Of a stretch of DNA of 64,000 nt, positions 21,992-35,681 are shown one piece after another. Below the pieces are notes generated by a model, which saw nothing but the letters and a program-made list of their open reading frames with translations, ran no database searches and was not told the origin of the DNA. The DNA lies in NCBI GenBank assembly GCA_003313425.1, contig NHZP01000023.1, positions 62,001-126,000 of the forward strand. Reading direction: 5' to 3'. This stretch comes from Pseudopyrenochaeta lycopersici. Lineage: Eukaryota; Ascomycota; Dothideomycetes; Pleosporales; Pseudopyrenochaetaceae. Positions within the stretch are counted from its first letter, which is position 1. Each line of letters opens with the position of its first letter. A program made the position numbers and the translations under genes.

Positions 21992-23500
21992 TAGGCTTGA
22001 TTTAGCCCTATCTAAAGGTGTCGCAGCGCTAGACTAGCTTAGAAGCTATTACTTTACAGAGTTAAGGAAAGTTTTAATAGGTTTAGTGTTAGGCCCTCTA
22101 GAGACGTTTGATAGCATTAAGAAGGGGGCATGGCCGTATATCGCGCCGCGCATACTAGACCTGCGCGATAGTGCGAGAGAGCTTAATATTACAAAATAGC
22201 TATAGACTAAGGACAGTCAGCCTATTCTAATGCACATAGCCTCTCTTTTATACTACTACAGGCCTAAAGTCGCTGCTAGTTACTATAGTTAGCTATAGTT
22301 CTAAGAGCTTAGGGGCAAGTCTATACACAGGCTAAACAGCGTAGTATAGTTTCTTAAGGAGGTATTTCGTAACCTATAGATACTAGAAATAAAGGCATTT
22401 ATTAGCTACTAAGTTAAGCAGTAACTTAATAAGGGTGTAAGAGCAGGTAGCATATTAAGCTAGGATTTAGCGTCTGCGCAGCGTTAGCAGATAGTTTTGC
22501 AAGACTAGATGCAGGCCGAGAATCCTTTCAGGTAGCAGTAGGTAATAATACTTACGCTCCTGTTTAGACGCTAATCGTGCTTTAGAAGCTATAAAACGCT
22601 TATACTACCTATAGCTAAAGCTACAGCTCCTACACTAGAGTCTATTCCTACTAAGACGCAGAGAGATTTTATAAAAGAGCTCTATTAAGCCTGTATTAAT
22701 ATAAAGCAGACTACAAAGAAAGTATTATTATCTCTTTACTCTACGTAGATTTAGATTATCTAGGCTGTAATTAGGCACACTAACACTAGCTATATTATAA
22801 AGGAACAGTAGGTTAGTAGGCTTGCGGCGGCGATGCTTTCTAATTATATTAAGTAGATTCTAGGGTCTTACCGTTCTAAGTTAACGCATTAAAAAGTAAT
22901 TATACTTATCAGAATTGCGCCGTCTAGGTTAGCGTTAGCAGCTAGGCCTAGCAGCCTTAAGCGTGCTACTATTAAGGCGGACTAGCGGCTGATTTATACA
23001 GAGAAGAAGCGTAAGATTAACTTTAGCTATTCTATTCTATTTACTAGCGTCCCTATAATAGTAGAGAAAGAATTTACTAAACAAGTAGAGTAGTTTTAAA
23101 AGAGTAATTTAATAATCTTAGAGCACTATTAGGTAGCACAGAATTACCTAGTACAGTGTCTAGAGAATCCTCTTTATAATTTAATATTAATAATAGTATT
23201 AACTATCTACGCTTTATTAGTTACACCTTACGTGCTACTAAATATACGTAGTTTTAATAAAGGTGCTAAAAGGGATCTAGAGTTGTTAGCAGCTAACCTT
23301 ATAACTTAGATACTCTAGTTTTTTAAGCTAGACGTATTTCTGTAGAAAGAAGATAATAGAATAGTACTTTATATTCTAGAAATAATAAAAAAGATTAGTA
23401 AGTTAGACGTTAGGATACTTTAGAGTAGTAGCTAATATAGTTTGCAATACTAATAGAGTATAAAGGTATTAGTAACTAATTTCTATAGGAGTTAGAGTAG
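21992..23500 (+). pseudogene. RIPed plus-strand frame of unknown family
   Basis: In a different phase from the preceding frame, the plus strand reads for about 500 codons with mainly TAG stops (for example KKGAWPYIAPRILDLRDSAR near 22120). It follows directly on the recombinase-like block, so it may be its continuation after a frameshift or a lost intron. No motif allows a function. Ends are approximate. Confidence 0.35.
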
Positions 23501-24129
23501 GTAGAAGTAATAAGAAGCTAGGACAGCCCTTAAAATAATAAGGTAAAGCTATAGGCAGAGCAGGAGCTAATAGGGTTGCAGAGGGAACTTTTAGAGTTAA
23601 GGAAGGACGCAGATAAGTTTATTAGGCGGATTTTCTGTAGCTATAATTAGGCGTAGGTTAAGCGATGCTCGTTAATTATAAGAGAGATTAACTAAGGATG
23701 TTAGTATTACCTATTCCTTATTAATAAGCTGTTTAAGTAAATTACTAAGACTGCCTATCTAAAATCGCGCACACTACAGTAACTATCTTCTATCTAGCAA
23801 GAGTAGAAGCTAATTAGACGCTAGCGGCCTCGCAGGAGGCTTAATAGATACTAAGAAGGGTATATATAGTTTAGAAGTATTACTAAATCTAGAGACAGAA
23901 AATTTAGGCGGCTAGTCTAAAGGTTAAGTAGATAGCTATAAACTAGGTCTTGCTTTTACTAGGCTAGTAGGTAAAGATATAAAAATAGGTATTAATAGTC
24001 TTTTAGGTTCCTCTGCTACAACGCAATTACGCAAAAAAAATAGTCCTAAATTATTTTAGCATCGCAGTTCCTTAAAGTATGTAAATATATATAGATAAAA
24101 AGAGCTTTTACCTGTTCTCTAACAATTAG

Positions 24130-24510
24130 TAGCTATTATCTGTAGCTATATTTTTAAGATAGGCTCTTAAGTAGTAAAGGCTAAGTCTAACTAGAAAGCC
24201 TTACTAAAGTATAAGATACTATTATTATCCTACTACTAAATATAAACGTCTATAGGCAGGATATTTAGGTGTAAGCATCTACAGCTTATAAAGTCTTTAG
24301 GTCTAGTCTTAAGTAAAGACTATATAAGGAGGATTATCTATAATATACTTATAAGGCTATACTATATAATTTAAATAGCTACTAACATAGTAAGAGCTAT
24401 AAAAAGCTAGATAAGAGGCGTACTGTGTAGTAACTCGCCGTAATTCTTATTCTTATTCTTATTCTTACTACTAAAGTCTACAGTAATATTTATAGCTAGC
24501 CTTATTAAAG
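24130..24510. repeat. Dispersed repeat R3, copy a (contains TTCTTA hexamers)
   Basis: Closely matches 33655-34035, including CTTTAGGTCTAGTCTTAAG and the TTATTCTTATTCTTATTCTTA run at 24449. Differences are mostly C/T and G/A. A minus-strand reading is weakly reminiscent of a retrotransposon integrase, but too degraded to claim. Confidence 0.8.
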
Positions 24511-27500
24511 TTATAGACGTCCTAATTAAGGATACTATACTTAGCCTTTATCTCCTCTATACGCTTAAACTAGTAGCTAATTAGGATTAGATCTTTACAT
24601 AGAGCTCTCTGCCTATCGTACGCTTAATTAAAACGCGTTGTAAGACTACCTGTACGCTTAATAAAATTACATAGCTAGTAGACGCTAACCTAACCTGCGC
24701 TGCGCTTAGCCAGCAGGTAATTAGCTATATCACGTATAGCTGCGTACGTAGGGGCAAATCTATGTTAATTAAGGTTAAGTATATGTCTGATAATTACCTC
24801 CTCCTCTAGCTAGGTAAGCGTCTTTAAGTTAGGCTAGCAATCGCGTTAGGCAGGCTTACTAGCGCGTTTATCGCGTAGCGTTATTTAAGGGATATTAAAC
24901 GTACAAGCAGTAGCTCTCTTAGCCTTAATCTAGTGTCTATTAAGAGATAATATAGTAAGCTGTATATTAGCTTTAGATAAGTGTAATAGAGCTTATTAAG
25001 GTTAAGACATTATTAATTTAAGCTTTAAAGGTAACTAAAGTTAGTAGGGTAGACAAATTACTTATATAGACAGCTTACTTATAAGAACAGCTCGCTTATA
25101 AAATACGTTATAGAGTTAGAGTATTATTTAATAAAGCGTGTGCTGTCTGCTTCTTACATACTAAGATCTAGGAGAGGAGTTGTATTACGTACAGTTTACT
25201 TGCTAGGAGTAGCTTATAAAGCAGCGGGGGGAGGATATAGTAAAAGATAGAGATTAATTAGTTTTACGTTATATTAGGTACTTAATACTAACTTTATTTT
25301 ATATAAACTATATAGCACTAGCTAGGTATTGCGGCTCTAGAGGATCTAGTAAGAGATACTCTTTAAAGATAGTAGAAGTAGAGTATCTTATTTCTGTCTA
25401 AGAATATAAAGAGGGAGAATAGTAGTATTTATCTTAGGGTGTCTATAGCTATACCTAAAAATAGTGTACTAATATCTGCGCTTTATCTACTAGACGCACT
25501 AGCTATAGCTTTATAAGAGACTAGATTACCTAGTCTTAATAAGGGCTTATCTAAGATACTATTAAGTTTACCTAAGAGTATTTATTATTATAGATAAGAG
25601 AATAAGGCCTTATATATTACGTAATAAAGTAACAGATCTAGGCACAGCTCCTATAGAGCTACTATTAGGTCTAATCTTATAGCTAAGCTTATTATATATC
25701 TAGTATACTCTTCTTCTTATCTTTTATAAGTTTTAGTAGGTATATAAGTTATCTTAGCTATCTTAGCTGTCTTAGTATATAGCTACGATAGGCTTATAAG
25801 AAGTAGAACGTGCTTAGTATAATAAGTAGCCTAAGGATAATATATCCTATAATAAGGGTAGCTATAAGGAGCCCTCTATATATTTTTAGGATTATCTATA
25901 GAGCTAAAAGTGTCTCTAAGTTAGTCTTCTTATTAAGAAGTTAAGGGAGGTGTTTTTATATACTAACAGCTACTCTTAAAGAATATATAAAAGGAGATAA
26001 TAATAAAAAGACTTTAAACTATATTAATTATAATCTAGTGTCTATTAACTTTACTATCTTATAAGTTATACAGCCTCTATAATAAGACAGAGGTGTAGTA
26101 AGTTAGGCGCTGTAATACGCGCTAGGATGTGTACTAACTATAGCATAATTAATAACTACGCTAATATACTGCAGTATGCTAATATATAGCGTAGCTACTA
26201 TAGAGAAATAAGATTCCTACGCTATATAATAGTTTACTACCTATGCTTATAAGTTACAAGCATAAGTCTGTTCTCCTTATACACATTCTAGTATAATTAC
26301 TTTATTATATTATAGCAGCAAGCTTTTAGCCTAGTTACATAGGCGACAGATACTAAGCTAGAAGTTATAAAACTATAGTAGGAGGTGCTGTCCTAGGTGT
26401 GTATATATAAAGAGAAGGAATACACCTAATATTATATTAGTAGACTTAGAGAGATATAAGAGCGTACATTACCTAATATAGGCGCGGCGTCTAGCACCTA
26501 AAAAGGCTACTTATAAGAAGATATATAGCTAGGATGCTAGGCTAGACTACTAAACTTAATTATCTAATAAATAGCTCGTACCTAGAGACTACGTTAGCGT
26601 ACTTAATACGTACTAGTATCTAGAAAGTATTACTGTAATTAGAGTTATTACTACATTCACAACCTAAACTAGTTACTGCTAGTTAGCGCCTAACTTACTA
26701 GAAGAGAGTACGTCTCTTTCTCTCTACTTACAGCTAACTATAAGAAAGCAGAAGCTAATTATAATAAATATAGTAAAATACATAAGTTATAGTATAAGAC
26801 CTAACTTAAGTGCAGTAAGACCTAATTTAGCCTGCTCTTCCCGCCTCTCTACTAAAAGATCCTTATTTATATACGCTAACCCTAACGCGCTAGCCCCTAA
26901 GAATTATATAAAGAAAGAGCCTAAGTTAAAAGCTATAAAGAAGAGTATAATAAAGCGCGTAGGGCACTATAGAAGCCTAATTTAGTAACTATTTAAGGGA
27001 GTAATCTACTAGATAATTCTACTAAATAATATATAGCACGCAGCAGCTATAAATAAAGGAGCTAGACTAGAGAAAATACTTAGTAGAAAAAACTAACAAC
27101 TTATAATAGAATAACTTATATAAAAGATAGATAACTAACTATAAATATATTTATATTTGTAAGGTCGTGTATAGAAAGAGCCTAAGCTAGATAACTAATA
27201 CACTCTACTATTTATATGTTAGGTGCATAAAATCTCTATAATAGTAAAGATAAACCTGTAAGTCTAATATATATAGCCTAAAATATCTAGGTACGGTACT
27301 GTATAAGTAACTAGATATATACGCCTATAACTACTGTAAATACTACAGCTCTAAGAAATGCTAGAGGACAGTTTAGCTAGTAAATATATAGGCTCTCTAC
27401 TGTAGGTAGATCTATATCACATTCTATTAGTAATATAGCCTAAATATTATAAATATATACCTACGCCTTTATACATCTATAGTATTTATTATTACTATAA

Positions 27501-30148
27501 TTTACTACGTATTCTTATATAAGTAAGATAGTAAGAAGTTATAGAATAATAATACCTATCTAGCTATACAGGCATAAGCTATATACTTAACGTAAAGTGC
27601 TATTAAACTTCTTACTCTCCTCTTTTTTAACTAAGAATAACCTATAATTAACTCTAGCTTTATTAGATTAGTTATAGTATCTTAAAGCATAATAGCGTAT
27701 CGCTAAAGAGTTTGTTTTTAGCTATAAAATATTACTTTCTAGTAGCTCTACTACGCAATATACCTTACTGTGCTACTATTAGTTAGCGCTGATGTAGAGG
27801 CACAGCGTAGGCAGGGCGTAGGTATCTACGCCACTGCTGCTGTTGCTAAGAAAATCTGTGTTATCTAAGCTAGCGTAAACTCTAGTAAATCGTGTTAGAT
27901 ATCTGTATATAAGGTAATAACTACCTATAGAGATAGTAAGTAGTTTATATAGTCTCTCTCTAAAACTACCTTTAGTAATTCCTACTATTCTTTAATTTCT
28001 ATAATTTTTTAAAACTCTAGTTCTTAATGTAACTATTACTATAGAGAATCTTATCTTAAAGTTAGATTATAAATATTTACTCTATATTTTTATAGTTATA
28101 TATTAACTATTACTATTATATACTATAATATCTATATAATATTTATAAAAGGGTTATATTAGCTCTATAGAGTAAATATAACGCTTATACTTCAGTCCCT
28201 TATATTAAGTTTCCTATGTAATATTACTATTAAGTTGCTCTAAATATTAAAGCTCTAGAATAGGTAAATATAAGATATATACTATAGTTTTAGATATAAT
28301 AGTAGTATATTTAAACTAACTAATTAGTAATTAGGAGAGTAATCTATAGAATAGAGAGATAAAGAGCAGCTAGAAAAACTATATAAAGAGAGACTATATT
28401 CGCTATATAAATATTTCCTAGCGTAGTAGCTAGCTAAGGGTAATACTATATCTATATAAAACACATCTATAATAAGCGTAGGGTCTAAAAAAGTTCTTTC
28501 CTTATTCTCTTCTTGTATAGCCTAGTTCTAATCGTTCTTATAGCAGAGGATAGGAATCTTAATAAGCCCGCATAGTAAAGAGAACTTACCTTTAATAGAA
28601 AACTGCTTAGTAATTAGCTGTAAGATTGCTGTTAGGCTACTATTTAACTTGTTACTAATACAGAAATTGTAAGCCTATATTAGATTAGCGTCTTAAGGAT
28701 AGAGGCAGAGGGCTACAAAGGGGCGCTCTTAGTTATCTGCTTTAGCCTGCACTGCTTAGATAGTACTAGTAGAAGGGTTATTATGCTGCATCTTATATAT
28801 ATTAAAGACTATACTAGCTAGGAAGGTACTAGAGATTATAGTAGAAGGGCTAATAACCTTAAGAGTCGCTTAGTTAACAGTAATCTTAAGCCCGCTTAGT
28901 AGAGATTAGGGCTAGATATAGTTAAATATAGTAGTAAGAGAGGATAAAAGCTTATCTAAAACTGCTAAGACCTACTTAGGCGTAATCTCCTTACTACTAC
29001 TAATACTTACTATAGCGCCTTACTCTACTAAAAAGTATAGATACTTAGTAAAGTAATAACTTATAGAAGTAAATATATCTTAATTCTTAACACTAATCTA
29101 AGAGCTTATATTATTAGTAAGAGGCTAGTACTTATTAAGGAAAGATTATAGGTTACTAGGTAGATCTTCTAGAGTAAGGCGTAGTACTATAGTACTAGGT
29201 CTATAGACATCTGTAGGGAGTATCTAGACAGTAGAGTTAGCCCTACGTAATAGAATAGATTCTAGCTACTAGTAGAGAAGAGCTATAGCTATAGAAGTAT
29301 ACGCTATAAGTATAATATAGTACGTCTATATATAATTAGCTATAATAGAACTCTAAGAAGAGAGAAGAGATTAGATTATTACTACTACTATACGTGCGTA
29401 TAAGATAGTAATAAGAGGGAAGAAAGACCTACTATAGTTATCTTTATTATAATAGTAAGGGATAGAATTTACTAAGGTATAGTAGAGGCTTTAGAAATAA
29501 AGTAGAGCTAAGAGGTTAATAGATAAAAGAGTAGAGAAAGGATAAGTAAATTACACTCTATAATTGTAGTAATTTGCTCTAGCAGCTATAGAGAAAAAGA
29601 TAGACTAACCTCGCTTTTTATATGCACTAGCGTATACTAGAGTTACATTAGATTTACTTACTAGCTATAATAGTTAATATAACGCACCTATAGCTAATAT
29701 ATAAGGGCGCGTACTATAGGTAGCAAAGCTAGGGGGAAGCGTATAGCACAGGTCTAAGCCTCCTAACAGTTACTATCGCTACCTACAGCGACAGTTTTTT
29801 TCTGCAGCCTATACAAAATATTTATATACTATATTTATACACGTATAGCACCTAAGGTATTAGTATAAATAGCTTTAGAGAAGCTTTATATTTAAGTTAA
29901 TCTAGCACTATAGATAAGGCTTATTATAATATATATATAGATAAGCGTACGTATGCAAATATAGTTTCCTCTAGGCTAACTAAGAAAGAATATAGTATTA
30001 GCCTTTATTATAGCTGCTATTATAGCTATATATATATAGTAAGGAGAGTAAACCTCTTTTCTTCTTTAGCTAGTATTATTATCTTATATTAAAGGAGGAA
30101 TACAGTAATTTTCTATAATAATAAGATACTATTCAAGTGTAGTAGATA

Positions 30149-30252
<104 letters not shown>

Positions 30253-32399
30253 TAGTTATTAGATTTTTCTTCTTTCTATAGTACCTCTACTAGGTTACTA
30301 TCTCTTAGGTATCTAGGCTGTAAGACTATTAGGGATGTAGAGAGGCCTAATAATATTATATATACTAGGTAGTAGAATAACTATATCTTACTAGCTCTAT
30401 TATTACTAAAGATATTTTCTACTATAATAGAATAGTTTTATATTTTATTAGATATTAAGGGAGGAGAAGATAGTAGATAATAAAGATTTAACTATATAAG
30501 ATACTCCGCGTATAGTTAATAGATATAATTTACCTTCTTCTTAAGAGTAGCTACTTAGCAATGCTTAGACAGTAGCTATAGCGCCTAGAGAGAATCGCGT
30601 ACTACTTCTCTATAGGTAGATCTTAAGGGCGCTATATTCTATAAGATAGGCTTCTCTACAGCCCTTAGGAACATCCTTATACGTAATACCTGCTAGAGAG
30701 TTAATAGCAAGAGTCTACTGCTTAATTCCGTTATAATAAAAGTAGTGCGTTAGATAGACTACCTGCAGGGGACTAGTTACTTAGCGACGTAGCGTCGCGC
30801 TCCTACTGTTTACTATAGCCCTAGTACTTAAAGTTATACTATTATTACTTGCATAAGTATTGTCCTTAGCTATCTGCAAGTAATATAGGTTAAAGTTAGG
30901 ATCTAACCTATCGCTGCGAGTAGTATAGAGTTTAATCTTAAAACTAGATAATTTTTTAAGGCTTCTTATAAGTACGTAGCTAGAAGATAAAAACAAAGGC
31001 ACTATAGGCGGTATCTTAGTAAAGGAGCAGCACTAGTTAGCTATTAGGCTAAGGCATACCTCGCCCTAATCTATACACTAATCTGCTTTATATAAGTAGA
31101 TATTAAATCGTAGATTAGCCTGCTAGCATAAAGAGTTAGCGCTTACCTAAACAGCTAAGATAGTAGCTACGCTAATAGCGTAGAAGGCTCTTATTATAAA
31201 AGCGTAATATAGGTAGTAGGTAAGGTAAGTCTAGGTTCGCTAGCGAGTTATTAGGTTAGATACTATGTACTAAGATTAATATAGTCTGCTTGTATAGTAG
31301 GATTAAGGTTATATCTTAAACTTACTTTATAACTAATACTTTTTATACTATATTATCTAAAGATAGAGTAGCTAGAGGATAATTTATAGACATGCATACG
31401 TAGAGCAGATATATAGAGCCTAGCGCTTAGCTAGCGCCTAGGCTTAAGTTATTATAGTAAAGTAAGGCAGTTATAATAGGTCTTATAGGCAAGGCTAAAT
31501 CTACACCTACGTTTTAAATAAGCTTTAGGGGGTGTATATAGGAGGAGGCAAAGCTATTCTATTAGGGGGAGGTAGTATAGTAAGATTATTAGTAGGGTAC
31601 AGTAGAAGGTAGTATAAAACGCAGCGTAGGTATTAAAGTTAGATATAAAAAAAGTTTTATATAAGTACTAACTATATAGTATAAAGATATATAATACGCA
31701 ATATCGCTAGATAAATAGAAGTATAACTAGGCTTGTTGCAGGGAATAGGAGGCTATATAGTATTATTTCTCTACTATATACTAAGAGAGTTACTATAGTA
31801 GGATAGAGGACAGGACGTACTTTATTTATTCTTATTATCTTTTAGTAAGGGCAGTGTAGAGGTAGTATATTAGTAGAAAAAGCGAGCATATTCCTATTAA
31901 GTCTATTTATAGCGATATTACTTAAGAGTGCAGCCCTTAAGGCTATTAATGTTAAGGTAATATATAGTCTAGGTTTCTTAATTACAGAAGAAGTATATAG
32001 TAAGGTGTATAATAGGGTGTAAAGATCTAGAGTAAGTTACAGGAGGATTAGAGTCTTTAGCTAGAGTTTATAGTTAGTAAAGTTATTAAGGTGTAGTAGA
32101 AGTAGTATTATAGTAAATAAGATTAGAAGTAGTACTTATAGAGTGTAGTTCTTTAGTTACTAGTATAGAAGTAGATAGTATAGTTAAAGAGGAGATATTT
32201 CGCCTAATAGAAGGTAAGTAGTACTAGAAAATTAGGGATAAGTAATAATTAAAAGGTAAGACTCCTAGAAGGAAGGTTAATAGTTTAGGAAGAGAAAGTA
32301 CTATACTATATATATTAGTTTCTAGACTAAGAGATTAGATAAGTATAAAGTATTCTAAGGTATTCTAGGGTAGGTTATAATAGATAGAGTAGAAAATGC

Positions 32400-33225
32400 T
32401 ATATACCTAAATAGTACCTTTAAGGTTAGGTTAAGTTACCCCTAAGAGTAAGAATTAAGTTAACCCCTAGGAGCAAGACCCTAGAGAGTTAATACGCGTA
32501 GGAAGTAGTGCTTACCCCTAGAGGCAAGAGGCTAGTGTAAATAACATAGCTTCTAAACTTTAAAACGTTATAAAGTCTTCCTACCTACTACTCTATAGCG
32601 CGCCTATTCCCTAAGAAGCTATATTCCTTTAGCTCTATTATAGTTATATAAAAAAAGTTTCTTCCGCTAAGTAATTTTACACTAAAATTACTTACTATCT
32701 ACATATTTAATCCTTTTAAAAGTAAGAATATATATAAAACTTTACTAAAACTTTAGTTTAGTTAAGAGTAAAACTAAAAATAAAATTCTATTATTATATA
32801 ATATATCTTTAAAGATAAGAGAACTTAATTTTCCTTAAATTTATATATAAAAAGCGACTTTATCTACCTTTTTTCTATCTTTTTTTTACAAAGAACTATA
32901 CATACTATACTTATAAGTATATATTCTAATATTTATAATTTTAAATAAAATAATAAGATATTATCTATTTTAATTTTTAATTTTAATATATTTTATTAAA
33001 AATTTAAGAAGTTAGGGTTATCTTATAATTAATAACTTTTTAGTGTAGTTTAGTAGAGAAATAACTTAGCAGAAGAAACTTTATTTATATAACTATATAT
33101 AAAAACTACTACTATAAAACGTAAAGGTAATAAAACAGCTCTTAAGAGAAGGAAGAAGTAATAAACAGAGGTAAAAGATATAGACTCTATTTATAAGCAA
33201 GCTAAGCTATATTAACTAGCTGCCG
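32400..33225. repeat. Dispersed repeat R2, copy b, split by a MITE
   Basis: Left part 32400-32640 and right part 33096-33225 together equal 12070-12440. The uninterrupted copy supplies the pre-insertion sequence CTATTATATAAAAAC. Confidence 0.8.
32643..33093. mobile_element. 451-bp MITE with ~30-bp terminal inverted repeats and TA duplication
   Basis: Left end GTTATATAAAAAAAGTTTCT and the reverse complement of the right end (GTTATATAAATAAAGTTTCT) match over about 30 bp with two or three mismatches. Flanked by TA at 32641-32642 and 33094-33095, and absent from the R2 copy at 12300. Non-coding and A+T-rich, so it depended on a Tc1/mariner-type transposase encoded elsewhere. Its TIRs do not match the autonomous elements in this window. 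Confidence 0.9.
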
Positions 33226-34327
33226 CTAGGTTTCTAATTAACGCGCTTACTCTAGAGTAGACGACTAGCACTAACAGATCTATTAATAAATACTACAAGC
33301 GCCGCCTCTGCTAGATATTTAGAGACGTAGGTGTCCTTTACAGAGATAAAAACCACTAACTATCTTAGGCTAAGAGAAAGTAGAGTTCTAAGCGATTACA
33401 GTAGCTAGGGAACTAAGAGAGGGGATAATACAGATTAGCTATTATTTAAGGATTAGAGTAGTATTATTAGATAAGGGGTAGAACTTATAGTAAATAACTA
33501 TTAAGTAGAGGCCTTAAAGGAATACTTACATAGTTCTTAGTCTGCGTATAGTAAGCGGTAGTAGAATTATAACATCTATAATAAAGGTTCTATCTGTTAA
33601 CCTACAGCAGCTAAGACGAGCTAACCCTAACAGTAGATGCAAAAAAATATTCCTAGGTAGCTATTATCTAGAGCTGTATTTTAGGATAGGCTCCTAAGTA
33701 GCAGAGACCGCGCCTAACCAAAAAACGTTACCTAAGTACAAGATACTGTTATTATCTCACTACTAAATGTAAATGTCTATAGATAGGATATTTAGGTAGA
33801 AGTATTTATAGTTAATAAAGTCTTTAGGTCTAGTCTTAAGCAAAGACTATATAAGGAAGATTATCTATAATATACTTATAAGACTATACTGCATAATTTA
33901 AACTACTACTAGCACAGCAAGAGCTACAAAATACTAAGTAAGAGGCGTGCTCTATAGTAACTCGCTATAATTCTTATTCTTATTCTTATTCTTATTACTA
34001 AAGTCTACAGTAATATTTATAGCTAGCCTTATTAACTTAGGCCTAGCCTCCTACGTTTTGCGCGCTTTCTTAGACTTAGTTCTAGTAGGTCTCTTACTCT
34101 TTAATTATTCTAGGCTTCTTTTTACATTCTGTTTACTTAATACATTATACACGTTCCCTATAATAGTATGTAGGCTAGCCTACAGCTCTATAAATAATAC
34201 TGCTAGGTCCTAAGGTTAGCTCTCTATTATATTTAGAAGAAGCTGTGTAGAGCTATTTAGTAGAGACAAGTTACTAGTTAGTAATTCTATAGCGTAATAT
34301 GCCTGCGAGGAGGGCTTACTTAAGTTA
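33226..34327. other. RIPed remnant containing repeat R3 copy b
   Basis: 33655-34035 duplicates 24130-24510. The flanking parts are TpA-rich with no usable frame. The Tc1 element at 34328 inserted at its right edge. Confidence 0.5.
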
Positions 34328-35679
34328 CAGTGACCCCGCAAAAGTTTCCGCCGCGCATGCACGAGCCACCCTCTCAAGCACATGTACACCAAACTTCAAC
34401 ACCATATATCTCAGCCAAAATATTATATAATTAATTATTTTTTTGGGTTATGAGTTGCATAGATGTTTAATATTTTGTTTGCCATCCTCGTGCCTTTTTA
34501 CATGCAGTAATTCGTTGTCGCATACTCAAGATGAGGCGCTTGATGAGCTTAGCTGGTATGCGCAACCAGCACTCTTTTAATGCACTGCAAAAGCCATCCC
34601 ACTCTTCTATAGCTTAGCTGTAATTATTATATTATGGATAGAATTTGTACATGCGCTTCTTCAGGTACCACCAGAGGTGCTCAATTGGGTTGAGATCAGG
34701 TGAGTATGCTGGCCATTTGATGGTGGTGATGTGGTGCTCGCGCAGAAACTCACGCGTCGCTGCAGCTGTGTGTATGCGCGCGTTATCCTGCATAAAAAGC
34801 TGAGAACGACGCCAAGATAGTAGAAGCCCTTTAGTCAAGGCCTTAATGTAACTTTTGGCGGAGTACCTATACTTTGGAGCATCGAAATCACGCTCTATTA
34901 TGACTAGAGGACTTCTCCGGGCACACCCACGTTCATCCAACCATATTAAACCCCATACTATTTGTGACACCTTTTTACCGCAGCCATAGGTTTAGAGCAT
35001 TATTGTCTTCCATTTCTCTTGTGAATTTCGAAAAACCCACTCTTAGTTTTACCCTGAGCCCTTCTAAACTAAGCATTCGTCAGAGAACTTGAGCGTGCGC
35101 CGATGCCACGGGAATTGAGAGTACTCCTTGCAGAACTTAAGGCGCCTCAACGCATCCCCGCGATGGAGCTTAGGACGCTTTTTACAAGGAGATTTAGTGA
35201 GGCCTTGTCTTTTAAGGTATCGGGATAGTGTGCTAGAGCTAGGCGGCTTCGAAGAGGTGCCATCTGGATTCACAACCACTGCCACTTCAGCTAGCTCTTT
35301 GTACTCAATTTTTGGCTGCGCACGTGCTTTGCGATAGATGATCTTCTTTTAATGAAGCGATAGTATAGGTGGCCGGCCGCTGCGAGGTTTATCTGCAGTC
35401 GTGCCTGTTTGGTGATATTTCTTCCTGAGGTCGCGTATAGCGCGTTCACTCCGGCCATACGCGTCAGCAACTTGAGCAACTGTAGAACCACCATGCAGCA
35501 TCCCAATAATTTGATCTCGCTGCTAGACTGTTAAATTAGGGCCTCTACGCGTATTTTAGTCTATTTCTTGTAAAATTTGGCGACGTGGTGGCATAGTTAT
35601 AATACTTGAAAGTTGAGAAGGAGATGTTGTGAGGGAACGCGTCGCGACTAGTGTGGCGGAAACTTTTGCGGGGTCACTG
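34328..35679 (-). mobile_element. Tc1/mariner-type DNA transposon (1,352 bp)
   Basis: Terminal inverted repeats CAGTGACCCCGCAAAAGTTTCC...GGAAACTTTTGCGGGGTCACTG, about 26 bp and almost perfect, flanked by TA (34326-34327 and 35680-35681). It encodes one transposase on the minus strand. Composition is far less RIPed than its surroundings, so it inserted after most of the local RIP. Same size and design as the element at 60560-61908. Confidence 0.95.
34467..35594 (-). pseudogene. Tc1-type DD34E transposase, 375 codons, with premature stops
   Basis: ATG at 35594 (MPPRRQ) to TAA at 34467 in one frame. N-terminal helix-turn-helix (GGSTVAQVADAYGRSERAIR), a basic GRPP linker, then the catalytic triad: D in KFSDECLV, D in FMQDNARIH and E in DLNPIEHLW, spaced DD34E. 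It would catalyse cut-and-paste at TA dinucleotides in the nucleus. At least seven in-frame TAG/TAA stops, all explicable by C-to-T changes, and no frameshift. The catalytic residues themselves are intact. Confidence 0.9.
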
Positions 35680-35681
35680 TA

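Noticed and set aside
24130..24510. Copia integrase remnant
   Set aside because: Minus-strand reading only vaguely similar; no catalytic residues identifiable.
26870..26890. Telomeric repeat tract
   Set aside because: Only one or two CCCTAAC-like words; no TTAGGG array anywhere in the window.
30781..31002. 73-codon minus-strand ORF
   Set aside because: Lies in RIPed non-descript sequence with no motif; length expected by chance in A+T-rich DNA lacking TAG on one strand.
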